Source of the DNA: an uncultured Bacilli bacterium
GTDB taxonomy: Bacteria; Bacillota_I; Bacilli_A; RF39; UBA660
Reading direction: 5' to 3'
Length of the DNA: 63,578 nucleotides
Assembly (NCBI GenBank): GCA_910586195.1
Contig: CAJUHO010000005.1
Span: 1-63,578, forward strand
Of this stretch, positions 17,601 through 26,490 are shown piece by piece (positions within the stretch are counted from its first letter, which is position 1; each line of letters begins with the position of its first letter). The notes below the pieces were generated by a model, which worked only from the letters and a program-made list of their open reading frames with translations, was not told the origin of the DNA and did not search any database. A program made the position numbers and the translations under genes.

Positions 17601-20600
17601 GATAAGAAGGATAATATTAACTTAGTAAAAGATGAGTTATTAAAGGAAGGCTCTATTCATTTATCTAGTGATTATGAATTAGAGATTGATAATATAAAAG
17701 TTAGTAATAATAAGCATGAGACAAAATACTTTGCGAAGGATGAGAAGGTAATTGTAAAATTTGCAATAAATAATAATAAGTCTAAATTATTGCCAACAAC
17801 TGTTGTAATTAATGGAGAGGAATATTCTCTTACACGTGCTAAAAATGTTTATCAAACAGAAATAAGTAGTAATACGAAATCAGGAAAACAGACATTTGCT
17901 ATAGAAAAGGTGATTTTAAGTAACGGGAAAGTGATTGAAATTACTGAGAATAATGAGTTTTTTATAGAAGTTTTGAAGGATAAACCAATATTAGAAGATT
18001 TTTCTCAAGAGGATGATGATTCTAATTTGAAAAGCAATTTAAGTTTTAATATAAAAGACTTAGACAATGCTTTCGTCAGTGGAAAAGTAGTATTAAAACA
18101 TGAAGATAAGATTGTTTTTGAAACACCTATAAAAGTAGGGGAAAATGACATTTTACTTTCTGTAGATAATAATAAAGAATATACTTATTCTGTACAAATG
18201 ACGTATGATGGAGACTCAGATAAAGAAGATAATATAAACTTAGTAGAAGATGAATTATTAAAGACAGATTCAATTTGCTTGTTAGGAGACTATGAATTAA
18301 AGGTCGATGGTATAGATGCCTATAATGGTGAAAAGGTTGCCAAATATTTTGCGAAAGATGAGAAAGTTATAATAAGATTTAAAAGTAGTAACATTAGTTC
18401 TTTTAATCCAGCAAAAGCAGTAATTAATGGTAAGGAATATTTTCTTACAGAAATTGATGATAGGTATCAGGCAGAAATAGAGACTGATATGGAAGCAGGA
18501 GAAAAAGAGATTATACTTGAAAAAATTATATTAAGTAATCAGAAAGCGTTAGAAGTTTCTGCTAATAATAAGGTAGTAATTGATGTGTTAAAAGAAAAAC
18601 CAGTATTAGAAGATTTTTCTCAAGAGGATGACGAAACTAATCTAAAGACGAATTTGAAATTTAAAATTAAGGATTTGGATGATGCTTTTATAGATGGAAA
18701 AGTAATATTAAAGCATGAAAATGGTAAGACTTTTGAAAAAAGTATTGAAATAGGTGAAAATAACATTGAATTTTCTGTGGATAATAACCAAAAATATACT
18801 TATATCATACAGATAGCATATGATAGAGATTCGGATAAAGAAGATAGTGTTAATTTTGTCGAAGAAACATTAAAAGATGGTTCCATTCATTTGTTAGGAA
18901 ATTATGAACTGAAAGTTAGCGATTTGGCTGTTAGTAATAAAAGTGGTGAAACGAAGTATTTTTCGAAAGATGAAAAGATAACTATCAAATTTAAAAGCAG
19001 TAATGTTAGCTCTTTTAATCCAACAAGGGCAGTGATTAATGGCAAGGAATATTCGCTTACGCAGATTAAAGATACGTATCAAACACAGATAAATAGTAGC
19101 ACAAAATCAGGAGAAGAAACGTTTGTTATAGAAAAAATTATTTTAAGTAATGGAAAAGTAATACCAATAACTGAAAATAATGAAATTCTAATAGATGTAT
19201 TAAAAGATAAGCCAGTATTAGAAGATTTCTCTCAAAAAGATGATGATTCTAATTTAAAAAGTACGTTAAGTTTTAATATAAAGGATCTAGATAATGCCTT
19301 TGTGAGTGGAAAAGTTGTGTTAAAACATGAGAATGAACTTGTTTTTGAAGCTCCTATTAAAGTGGGAGAAAATAATATTTTACTTTCTGTAGACAATAAT
19401 AAAGAATATACTTATTCTATACAAATGACATATGATGAAGATTCTAATCAGGAAGATGATATTAATTTGGTAGAAGATGTATTGTTAAAGACAGGCTCTA
19501 TTTATTTATTAAGGGATTATGAATTAAAAGTTAGTAACTTAGCTGTTAGTAATAAAAAGAATGAAACAAGATATTTTGCAAAAAACGAGAAGATTATTGT
19601 AAAATTTGAAAGTAGTAATATTAGTTCCTTTAATCCAACAAAGGCAGTGATTAATGGCAAAGAGTATTCTCTTATGCAAGTTGATGGAATGTATCAGACT
19701 GAAATGAATGCGAGTACGGAGTCAGGAGAACAACGTATTGTACTTGAAAAGATAATTTTAAGTAATCAAAAAGAATTGGAAATCTCAACTGATAATGAAA
19801 TAGTAATTGATATATTAAGAGAGAAACCAACACTTGAAAATTTTTCTCAAAAAGATGATGAAGTTAATTTAAAGAGTAATTTAAAATTTAAAATCAAAGA
19901 TTCAGATGACGCTTTTGTAAGTGGGAAAGTAATATTAAAACATGAAGATGGAAGCGTTCAAGAAAAACCTATTAAAGTAGGAGAAAATAACATTTTACTT
20001 TCAGTGGATAATAATAAAGAGTATACTTATTCTGTTCAAGTGACATATGATGAAGATTCAGATAAAGAAGATAATATTAATCTAGTAGAAGATGTATTGT
20101 TAAAGACAGGTTCTATTAATCTATTAGGGGATTACGAATTAAAAGTTAGTGATTTAACGGTTAGTAATAAAAGAGGCGAAACGAAATATTTTGCTAAGGG
20201 TGAGAAGATTATTGTAAAATTTGAAAGTAGTAATATTAGCTCCTTTAATCCGATAAAGGCAGTGATTAATGGCAAAGAATATTCTCTTACACAAGTTGAT
20301 GGAGTGTATCGGGCTGAAATGAATGCGAGTACGGAGTCAGGAGAACAACGTATTGTACTTGAAAAGATAATTTTAAGTAATCAAAAAGAATTGGAAGTCT
20401 CAACTGATAATGAGATAGTGATTAGTGTGTTAAAGGCAAAGCCAGTGTTGGAGAACTTTGCACAAAGTGATAACATAGAAAAATTGCAAATCAATTTGAA
20501 ATTTAATTTGAAAGATTTAGATAATGCTTTTGTGAGTGGAAAAGTAATATTAAAACATGAGAATGGTAGTGTTAAGGAACAACCTATTAAAGTAGGAGAT

Positions 20601-23204
20601 AATAATATTATTTTTACTATTGATAATGCTAAAAGTTATACCTATTTAGTACAGATGACATATGATTTAGGTTTTGATGAGGAAAACCAGATTAATTTAG
20701 TAGAAGATGAAACTTTAAAGACAGGTTCTATTAATTTGATTAGTGATTATGATTTAAAAATTAGTAATTTACAAGCGAATAATAAAAAGGGTAAAACGAA
20801 GTATTTTACTAAAGGGGAGAAAGTATTTATTCAATTTGAAAGTAGTAACGCTAGCCGTTTTACACCAATAAGAGCGGTAATTAATGGAGAAGAGTATAAT
20901 CTTATACGTTCTAAGGAACTTTATCAGGCAGAAATAATTGCAAGTACTAAATCAGGGGAGCAGGAAATTGTGATAGAAGCGATTACTTTGAGTAATGGGA
21001 AACTTTTGCAAATAAGTGATCATAATAAAATACTAATTGATGTTTTGAAAGATAAACCAGTGCTTGAAAATTTTTCTCAAAACGATGATATAGCAAATTC
21101 TAACATTATTTTGAACTTTGATATAAAAGATTTAGATGATGCTTTTATAGAGGGAAAAGTTGTACTGAAGGAAAAGGATAAAATTATTTCTTCTAAAAAA
21201 ATCAAAGCAGGTAATAATAATATTAGTTTCTTAGTAGATGAGGGAAAAAGTTATGATTACTCTGTACAAGTGACATATGATAGAGATTCTAATAAAGTAG
21301 ATCAGGATAATTTGTTTAAGAATGAAGTGATGAGAGAAACTCCTGTTCAATTGATTGCTGATTATAATTTGAAAATTGATAATTTAACGGCAAATAAAGG
21401 ATTAGAAGAGGCTACCTATTTTAATAAGGGAGAAGAAATTACAGTAAGATTTACTAGTACCAATGCTAGTCAATTTATTCCAGAGAAAGTTGTTATTGAC
21501 GGAGAGGAATACACTCTTCAAAATTTAGATGGTAAATATCAGACAGTTGTATTAGCAAATAAAGAGTGGGGAATACAAAATATTTTTATAGAGAAAATTA
21601 TTTTAAGTAATGAGAGAGTATTTGAGATTACAGAAAATAATCATGTAAAGGTAGAAATATTAAAGGATTATCCTAAAATTGAAGATTTTACATATGAAGA
21701 AAGAGATAATAAGTTAATTGCTGCCTTTAATTTATCAGATACTGATAATGCTCTTATGAATGGTTCTATTATAGTAATTAATGATAATGATGAGGAGATT
21801 AAAACACAATTATTGATACGCGGTAGAAATACTTTTATCTTTGATAAAAAGATAGATGAATTTTATAATATAAAGGTTATTTCTGCTTATGATTTAGATA
21901 GTAATAGATTAGGAAGTGGTTCTAATGAGTATCATAATAAAGTTTTATTGAATGAAAAACTTGATGATACTAATCGTATTATTGTAGCAGAAGATATTTT
22001 AGGAATTGATTTATATCAACAAGAGTCTAATAGTATGGAAAAAATTTATGATATTGATATCTCTGATTTAGATAATTTAGATAATTATATTGTTAAGGTT
22101 AATATGAAAAATTTATCTTCATTTTATACAACTATTAAAAAGTATAAAATTGAAAAAGATAGATTGAAGTTTGTATTAGACTATAATAATTTTGTTTCCT
22201 ATAATTCCAAAAAGAAATCTAATTATTTAGAAGTAGAATTTGGCGTGATAAAAAACAATACGGCAAGTAATATTGATCTTTTTAGATTAATTGAATTAAT
22301 CAATGAAAATCCTCAAGGTAGTTATACTGTTACTAGGGATATTGATGCCTCTAGTTATATAGATAATCGTGCTGTAATTATGAAAGAATTTTGTGGAAAA
22401 ATTGATTTTGATGGACACAAAATTATAAATTTATCAAAACCATTATTTGCGTCACTTCATGAGGCTGTGATAGAGAATTTGGTAGTCGAAGATGCTAGTT
22501 TATCGGGTTCTAATAGTAAGGGATTGATTGCTAATAAGGTCAAGAATACAATTATTAAAAATGTACATATTGATGGCCTAAATTATATAACTGGTGCCAA
22601 TCATTCTGGTGGCTTAATAGGTAGTGCTAATACTTTACGTTTAGAGCAATGTAGTTTAAAAAACTTAACTATGAAAACTTCTCATACTAACATTGGTGGT
22701 TTGGTAGGTAGTATGTCAGGCGGAATTATTAAGGATTGTTATGTAGAAGCTTCCATTAGTTCTAAGCAAGAAAAAAATAATAATAATGTGGTTGCTGGAA
22801 TTTTAGGTTTAGGAGAGACTAGAGCACAAAATATGATACAAAATTGTATTGTTAAAATTCACTTTACCAATCGAGGTAACGAAAAATTTCATGGTGGTAT
22901 TTTAGGATTTTCTTCGAATGCAAATACAGTTTTAATGAATAATGCAAGCCTATCTACTGGATATGGTTTTTATGCAATCCATGGTTCTTTTATTAATTCT
23001 ACCTCTATTAATAATTATCAATTGCAAGAGTCTACCTTAGTTTCTAATGTTGATAATGTTAAAACAAGGCTAGTAGCACAAAATGGAGTCAATAAGCACT
23101 TTTTTAAAATGCTCTTACGTTTTGATGAAGAGATATGGGATTTATCTAATCGTTCTTATAATACTTTGCCAACTCTTAAGAATTTAAGTGTAGAAAAAAT
23201 GTAG
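14607..23204 (+). CDS. Giant modular surface protein: cohesin-like, two membrane spans, dockerin-like, ten tandem repeats, M26-type beta-helix
   Basis: 2865 residues in one uninterrupted frame. A signal peptide (1-24, cut near VDA/AD) precedes a cohesin-like beta domain (about 25-165) and a Pro/Ser/Thr-rich linker. A membrane span at 284-305 is followed by RKRKEE and a second span at 322-347. A dockerin-like EF-hand pair (about 351-410) has DxNxDG in the second loop (DMNIDGRISITDL). Ten two-part repeats of about 200 residues follow (about 411-2440); part A begins like DYELKVSNL, part B like PVLEDFSQEDD. The end (about 2460-2865) has NENPQGSYTVTRDIDAS, SKPLFASL and GLUG strands (GGLIGS, GGLVGS), as in the N-terminal region of IgA1/ZmpB proteases, but no HExxH protease. 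Family links are from pattern recognition. The role is probably adhesion or surface scaffolding. Confidence 0.85.
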   Translation: MRKILMSMFTLIFSVVIFMTNVDAADGGFIGLDTDIGNSQQIMYGGQSVTITLKLDKYPELAKGINAYQATLDYDSTIFEEVKEKDFLLANGWIKFKYNPKTREFVTIKKSGSKDSEDILRITLRIRGDVQSRSGKTVIKIKNIAVSEGIEDLYVPEKSVIIKIPKTLQDTLNVSPAPSPSTPTVSSRPNQPSTSTRPTTSNSNTLKSDTSVSTNYSQSKNPVISDDVNLIETETDELLSETVDSEVNGIIDDDVDISLDDKDQERLEIEEKVEEELFKYKRKYIGYCFLFVLTLVVLLLIIWFYRKRKEEDQDTESRNIKIIVLAFLMGAISLLTLGITADVVSALIVRGEITNDGITDYSDIDLLSSHLIHLQTIENEYLENADMNIDGRISITDLSLLVQKVEKSLNYTVNMSNISLSKTKVNKNEEIILSFFADVNYDSIVKGIVVNGKVYNVELIEGSSNQYRAKVNTGSVAGNINFTITEIILDNNQKVVIDYQRKIEVLGDRPVVSNMVQEDNFDDTSITLGFDINDVDNTFINGKLIITNQEDKIIYEKDIKVGSNHITTPVFANQQYNYVIQVTYNRDCNKNDNKTLIENEVIKTGLVQLIKDYKLQVNNIETYEESGITKYFDKNEDIYIKFNSLNRSMFVPEKVVIDGKLYNLVSDGNTYHTKIKASNKTGKQNLTIEKIILNNGKIFKIINNNQVTVDILKDSPIIEDFFQDDDSKNLKSNLSFNIKDSDNAFVGGKVVLKHENGKVYEKAVKVGENNIEFSLENNQKYTYAIQITYDKDSNKSDNINFVKNEVINTGAIQLLNDYELKLNDLTIHNDKGETKYFSKGEKVVLNFKSNNISKYTPIKAVINGKEYPLIYSNGMYQAELRLGNRAGAQKITIEKLLMNNNSVIKIKNDNQVVIDVLGDKPALEDFSQEDDDNNLKTNLRFHIDDFDDTFVSGKVILKQVDGRIYEKDIKVGENNISISVENNQKYTYMLQITYDRDSDKKDNINLVKDELLKEGSIHLSSDYELEIDNIKVSNNKHETKYFAKDEKVIVKFAINNNKSKLLPTTVVINGEEYSLTRAKNVYQTEISSNTKSGKQTFAIEKVILSNGKVIEITENNEFFIEVLKDKPILEDFSQEDDDSNLKSNLSFNIKDLDNAFVSGKVVLKHEDKIVFETPIKVGENDILLSVDNNKEYTYSVQMTYDGDSDKEDNINLVEDELLKTDSICLLGDYELKVDGIDAYNGEKVAKYFAKDEKVIIRFKSSNISSFNPAKAVINGKEYFLTEIDDRYQAEIETDMEAGEKEIILEKIILSNQKALEVSANNKVVIDVLKEKPVLEDFSQEDDETNLKTNLKFKIKDLDDAFIDGKVILKHENGKTFEKSIEIGENNIEFSVDNNQKYTYIIQIAYDRDSDKEDSVNFVEETLKDGSIHLLGNYELKVSDLAVSNKSGETKYFSKDEKITIKFKSSNVSSFNPTRAVINGKEYSLTQIKDTYQTQINSSTKSGEETFVIEKIILSNGKVIPITENNEILIDVLKDKPVLEDFSQKDDDSNLKSTLSFNIKDLDNAFVSGKVVLKHENELVFEAPIKVGENNILLSVDNNKEYTYSIQMTYDEDSNQEDDINLVEDVLLKTGSIYLLRDYELKVSNLAVSNKKNETRYFAKNEKIIVKFESSNISSFNPTKAVINGKEYSLMQVDGMYQTEMNASTESGEQRIVLEKIILSNQKELEISTDNEIVIDILREKPTLENFSQKDDEVNLKSNLKFKIKDSDDAFVSGKVILKHEDGSVQEKPIKVGENNILLSVDNNKEYTYSVQVTYDEDSDKEDNINLVEDVLLKTGSINLLGDYELKVSDLTVSNKRGETKYFAKGEKIIVKFESSNISSFNPIKAVINGKEYSLTQVDGVYRAEMNASTESGEQRIVLEKIILSNQKELEVSTDNEIVISVLKAKPVLENFAQSDNIEKLQINLKFNLKDLDNAFVSGKVILKHENGSVKEQPIKVGDNNIIFTIDNAKSYTYLVQMTYDLGFDEENQINLVEDETLKTGSINLISDYDLKISNLQANNKKGKTKYFTKGEKVFIQFESSNASRFTPIRAVINGEEYNLIRSKELYQAEIIASTKSGEQEIVIEAITLSNGKLLQISDHNKILIDVLKDKPVLENFSQNDDIANSNIILNFDIKDLDDAFIEGKVVLKEKDKIISSKKIKAGNNNISFLVDEGKSYDYSVQVTYDRDSNKVDQDNLFKNEVMRETPVQLIADYNLKIDNLTANKGLEEATYFNKGEEITVRFTSTNASQFIPEKVVIDGEEYTLQNLDGKYQTVVLANKEWGIQNIFIEKIILSNERVFEITENNHVKVEILKDYPKIEDFTYEERDNKLIAAFNLSDTDNALMNGSIIVINDNDEEIKTQLLIRGRNTFIFDKKIDEFYNIKVISAYDLDSNRLGSGSNEYHNKVLLNEKLDDTNRIIVAEDILGIDLYQQESNSMEKIYDIDISDLDNLDNYIVKVNMKNLSSFYTTIKKYKIEKDRLKFVLDYNNFVSYNSKKKSNYLEVEFGVIKNNTASNIDLFRLIELINENPQGSYTVTRDIDASSYIDNRAVIMKEFCGKIDFDGHKIINLSKPLFASLHEAVIENLVVEDASLSGSNSKGLIANKVKNTIIKNVHIDGLNYITGANHSGGLIGSANTLRLEQCSLKNLTMKTSHTNIGGLVGSMSGGIIKDCYVEASISSKQEKNNNNVVAGILGLGETRAQNMIQNCIVKIHFTNRGNEKFHGGILGFSSNANTVLMNNASLSTGYGFYAIHGSFINSTSINNYQLQESTLVSNVDNVKTRLVAQNGVNKHFFKMLLRFDEEIWDLSNRSYNTLPTLKNLSVEKM
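15838..21920 (+). repeat. Ten tandem repeat units of about 0.6 kb inside the giant gene
   Basis: Units are about 600-615 bp. Part B starts can be followed by their F-x-Q-x-D-D motif in all but the last unit. The first and last units are the most diverged. Neighbouring units near 19.1-20.4 kb are almost identical at DNA level: an 81-nt stretch at 19701-19781 recurs exactly at 20316-20396, 615 bp later, which indicates recent duplication or gene conversion. Confidence 0.9.
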
Positions 23205-23482
23205 CCTGTTCAATAATTTATGATAATATTGTAGATGAATTTGAATATAAAAATTAGAAATGTATATTAAAGTAAGTTGCAAAGTGTTGTCTTGAGAATG
23301 GTGGTAATAATTTTTCTGTAAAGATACTAATTTGTATGTTCATCCAATTGTTAAAAATGTGATATCGGAGTTACTTTTTTAAGATAAAAGATGTAATTAT
23401 TATTGGAAATTAAAGTATTTATAGGAAAATTTTTACATAATTATTAGTATAATATTTATTATTTTAAAAAGTGGGGAATTTT

Positions 23483-24628
23483 ATGAGGTATTATGAAAAA
23501 TTACGAAGCAAGAAGGGAAATGTTAGGCTATGTTCTATAAGTTTATTAGATGCTGATAAGTATTGTGAGTGGAAAAATAGAACTGATGAAGAAAGCAGAA
23601 TTGTATTTGAGTCATATAAGGATGAGAAAGTATTAGATATACAAGATGCAGAAAAGATACTAAATGATTTGGCAACAGACGATGCTTTTGCCATTATAAA
23701 TGATAATCAGTTAATTGGTCTAATTGGTTATAGCAGAATGAAACTTTGTAATCAAAGAACAAATGTATGGATTCAAATGGATCCTTATCTTGATATGGAT
23801 AAACAGGTCTTCTTTGGAGAGGAAGCATTAGATGCACTTATAAGGTATTCTTATGATAGTATGAACTTGCATAATATTATGATGCAAGTTCCAGCATTTA
23901 ACATACAGGCTTTAGAAATTTTAAGAAATTCTAATATGCAGTATTTAGGTTCAAGTGTTGCAACAGCACTTTATCAAAATGACTTATATTATAGTACAGT
24001 CTATTATCAAACGACAAAAGAGAGATATCTAGAAAATTATAAACATATAGAAAAGATTGATAAAGGCTGTCGAAGGATTATGATTCCTGATGATAGTAAA
24101 TTATCCGAGTTGGTACAGGGAGAAAAGATTTCCTTAGTAAAATGTAAAAATCCAACGGATAAACAAGTTTCACGGTGTGCGGAAATTTTGAATAATCCAA
24201 AAGTAGGAATTCCTTTTGGTTGGCACAAAGTAAATTGGAATGATTATCGTGCCCGCAAATATCTATCAAATAGTGAATATTTAGTTTTAAAAGAGGAAGA
24301 ATTGGTAGGGTGCGTTAATTTGTTTCGAAAGGACGTTAGAAGTCATAATGCAGAGTTAGAGATTATGATTGGAGAACAGTATCAAAAAAAGGGATATGGT
24401 AGAGAGGCTCTAACGTTATTATTGCAAGATGCCTTTGAAAATGGAGGCTATGTTAGTTTGTTAAGTTCTATCTTTTCTTTTAATGATAAGTCTCAAAAGC
24501 TTCATGAGGCTATGGGATATCATAAGTTTGGTAGTAGAATGGAGTCGTATTATGCTTATGGGGAATTTCATGATATTGAGATGTATGAAATGCCAAGAGA
24601 TAGCTACTTTAAAAAGTATCATAAATAA
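23483..24628 (+). CDS. Tandem GNAT-family N-acetyltransferase
   Basis: 381 aa with two acetyltransferase-like domains. The N-terminal one (about 1-180, RLCSISLLDADKYCEWKNR...LIGLIGYSRM) resembles RimJ/RimL-type GNATs but lacks a clear acetyl-CoA loop. The C-terminal one (about 200-375) has the full pattern: EELVGCVNLFRKD, LEIMIGEQYQKKGYGREAL with the Q/R-x-x-G-x-G/A CoA loop, and a terminal beta strand. Small-molecule or protein acetylation is likely; the substrate is unknown. The ATG at 23483 fits GTGGGGA; a GTG at 23471 is part of that site. The 23205-23470 gap upstream holds no gene. Confidence 0.8.
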   Translation: MRYYEKLRSKKGNVRLCSISLLDADKYCEWKNRTDEESRIVFESYKDEKVLDIQDAEKILNDLATDDAFAIINDNQLIGLIGYSRMKLCNQRTNVWIQMDPYLDMDKQVFFGEEALDALIRYSYDSMNLHNIMMQVPAFNIQALEILRNSNMQYLGSSVATALYQNDLYYSTVYYQTTKERYLENYKHIEKIDKGCRRIMIPDDSKLSELVQGEKISLVKCKNPTDKQVSRCAEILNNPKVGIPFGWHKVNWNDYRARKYLSNSEYLVLKEEELVGCVNLFRKDVRSHNAELEIMIGEQYQKKGYGREALTLLLQDAFENGGYVSLLSSIFSFNDKSQKLHEAMGYHKFGSRMESYYAYGEFHDIEMYEMPRDSYFKKYHK

Positions 24629-24645
24629 ATATTTATGAAAATAGG

Positions 24646-24664
24646 GGACTACTAGTCCTTTTTC
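24646..24664 (+). terminator. Intrinsic terminator after the GNAT gene
   Basis: GGACT (24646-24650), loop ACT, AGTCC (24654-24658), then TTTTTC. Confidence 0.7.
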
Positions 24665-24675
24665 TTATTTGATGA

Positions 24676-24681
24676 TATAAT
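24676..24681 (+). promoter_or_regulatory. -10 element for mrnC-rlmB-sigH
   Basis: TATAAT 20 bp before the preferred mrnC start; no convincing -35 is visible. Confidence 0.35.
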
Positions 24682-24700
24682 AATGCTGGTGGTATGTAAT

Positions 24701-25084
24701 ATGAAAACAGTTGAGAGAAATGTATTGGTTTTGGCTTATTTAGGTGATACTATTTATGAAAATTATGTAAGAAGATATTTGGTGGAACAAAGAATAGAAA
24801 GTGTAAATGAACTTCAGAAAAAGGCAGTAGCGTATGTTAGTGCTAAAAAACAGGCGCAGTTTGTTCGCACCTTATTGGAGAAGAATTTCTTTTCAGAAGA
24901 GGAGATTGATATTATTATGCGCGCACGTAATTACAAAACAGGCTCTCATCCTAAAAACTGTTCGATTGTTGATTATAAATATGCTACAGGGTTAGAGAGT
25001 TTAATCGGTTATTTAACATTAGAAGATAAGCATAGTAGAATTGATGAGATTATGAATGTGATATTGGGAGGATCGTTATGTTAA
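24701..25084 (+). CDS. mrnC: Mini-ribonuclease III
   Basis: Cleaves double-stranded RNA during 23S rRNA maturation. The RNase III catalytic fold without the dsRNA-binding domain: LVLAYLGDTIYENYVRRYL carries the conserved acidic residues, and the second helix pair is ARNYKTGSHPKN...DYKYATGLESLIGYL. It is 127 aa, as expected. The ATG at 24701 is preferred over one at 24683, which would lie on the promoter. It overlaps rlmB by 7 bp. Confidence 0.92.
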   Translation: MKTVERNVLVLAYLGDTIYENYVRRYLVEQRIESVNELQKKAVAYVSAKKQAQFVRTLLEKNFFSEEEIDIIMRARNYKTGSHPKNCSIVDYKYATGLESLIGYLTLEDKHSRIDEIMNVILGGSLC

Positions 25085-25770
25085 TATATGGTAAAAATGT
25101 TGCAAAAGAATTTTTGAAAAATCCTAAAAATGTTAAAAAAGTAATTTTGCAGGATAATTTTGATGATAAAGAGATAATTTCAATACTTGAAAATAACACT
25201 TTTAAGGTTGAGGTGTTGCGAAAATATGAAATGGATCATTTGGTGGATGGCTTGCATCAGGGTATAATGTTAGACATTAAGGACTATCGATATAAAGATT
25301 TAGAAGACATTTTAGATGAAAACTTAATTGTAATTTTAGATCATATTGAGGATCCACATAATTTAGGTGCTATTATTAGGACTTGTGAAGCAGCAGGGGT
25401 AGGAGGTATTATTATTCCAAAAGATCGACAGGTTGGTGTTACGTCAACTGTTGTGAAAACGAGTGCAGGTGCTATTTATAACATGAAGCTTGTACAAGTT
25501 GTGAATTTAACCACTACGATTTCTAAGTTAAAAGATCATGGTTTCTGGATAGTAGGAACTTCTCTAGAAGACAGCACAGATTATCGTGAAATTGATTATA
25601 CAGGAAAAATCGTATTAGTTATTGGTAATGAAGGAAAAGGGATTAGTAGATTAGTAAAAGAGTCTTGTGATTTTGTTGCTAAGATTCCTATGTATGGAAC
25701 TACTAATAGCCTAAATGCATCTGTTGCTAGTGGAATTATGATTTATGAGGTAGTCCGAAATAGAAAGTAG
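25078..25770 (+). CDS. rlmB: 23S rRNA 2'-O-methyltransferase RlmB/TrmH family (SpoU)
   Basis: Methylates a guanosine ribose in 23S rRNA (or a related RNA). A short substrate-binding domain (1-75) is followed by the knotted SPOUT fold with its three motifs: LDHIEDPHNLGAIIRTCEAAG, IVLVIGNEGKGISRLV and KIPMYGTTNSLNASVASGI. 230 aa. Gene order mrnC-rlmB-sigH is that of Bacillus, with yacP missing. Confidence 0.93.
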   Translation: MLIYGKNVAKEFLKNPKNVKKVILQDNFDDKEIISILENNTFKVEVLRKYEMDHLVDGLHQGIMLDIKDYRYKDLEDILDENLIVILDHIEDPHNLGAIIRTCEAAGVGGIIIPKDRQVGVTSTVVKTSAGAIYNMKLVQVVNLTTTISKLKDHGFWIVGTSLEDSTDYREIDYTGKIVLVIGNEGKGISRLVKESCDFVAKIPMYGTTNSLNASVASGIMIYEVVRNRK

Positions 25771-25779
25771 GGGATATTC

Positions 25780-26403
25780 TTGAATTATAAAGATATTAAT
25801 GACTATGAAATGCTATATTTAATTGGGGAAAAGGATGAGGAAGCAGAGAGAATTCTTTATGGGAAATATCGTAATTTAATTATTAAGTTGGCTCCTAAGT
25901 TTTTACCCTATGTGACATCAAGGGGAGGAGAATTTGATGATCTGATACAAGAAGGATATATTGGACTTTATTCTGCTATAAAAAACTATGAGTCAGGAAA
26001 TAAAACACTATTTTATACTTTTGCTCGTATTTGTATAGAAAGGCAAATGTCAACTTATTGTAGACGTCTTAGCTCGTGTAAGCAGGAAGTACTTAATTAT
26101 AGTTATTCATTAGATGTAAAACTAGATGATGTAAGGGATCCTTTTTCTGAAGTGATTGCATCTTCGGCTGATGATCCGTGTGATGCTTTAATAGTATCGG
26201 GATATGTCGAAAAGGTTATAGAGTTTAAAAATAGTCTATCTTTTGATATGGCACTGATTTTTGAACTTCGTTTTAATGGTTTTTCTTATCAGGAAATTTG
26301 TAGTTTGTTAGATATTAAGAAGTCTAAGGTAGATAGTGCGTTAAGCCAAATTCGACTTAAATTGAAACGAAGTGGTATTAGAAAAGAGCTTCAGAAAGTG
26401 TAA
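25780..26403 (+). CDS. sigH: RNA polymerase sigma factor, SigH (sigma-30) type
   Basis: 207 aa. Region 2 has GEFDDLIQEGYIGLYSAIKNY (core binding) and TLFYTFARICIERQMSTYCRR (-10 recognition); region 4 is the helix-turn-helix FNGFSYQEICSLLDIKKSKVDSALSQIRLKLK. It starts with TTG after GTAGGGG. Position between rlmB and secE-nusG matches Bacillus sigH. In sporulating or competent Firmicutes SigH drives stationary-phase genes; the targets here are unknown. Confidence 0.88.
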   Translation: MNYKDINDYEMLYLIGEKDEEAERILYGKYRNLIIKLAPKFLPYVTSRGGEFDDLIQEGYIGLYSAIKNYESGNKTLFYTFARICIERQMSTYCRRLSSCKQEVLNYSYSLDVKLDDVRDPFSEVIASSADDPCDALIVSGYVEKVIEFKNSLSFDMALIFELRFNGFSYQEICSLLDIKKSKVDSALSQIRLKLKRSGIRKELQKV

Positions 26404-26490
26404 ACTATTTTATGAATTATACGGAACAGGCGAAATATAGTTTGTCTTTTTTGTTTTTTTGATATAGAATAAAATTAGGGTGAGTAGACT

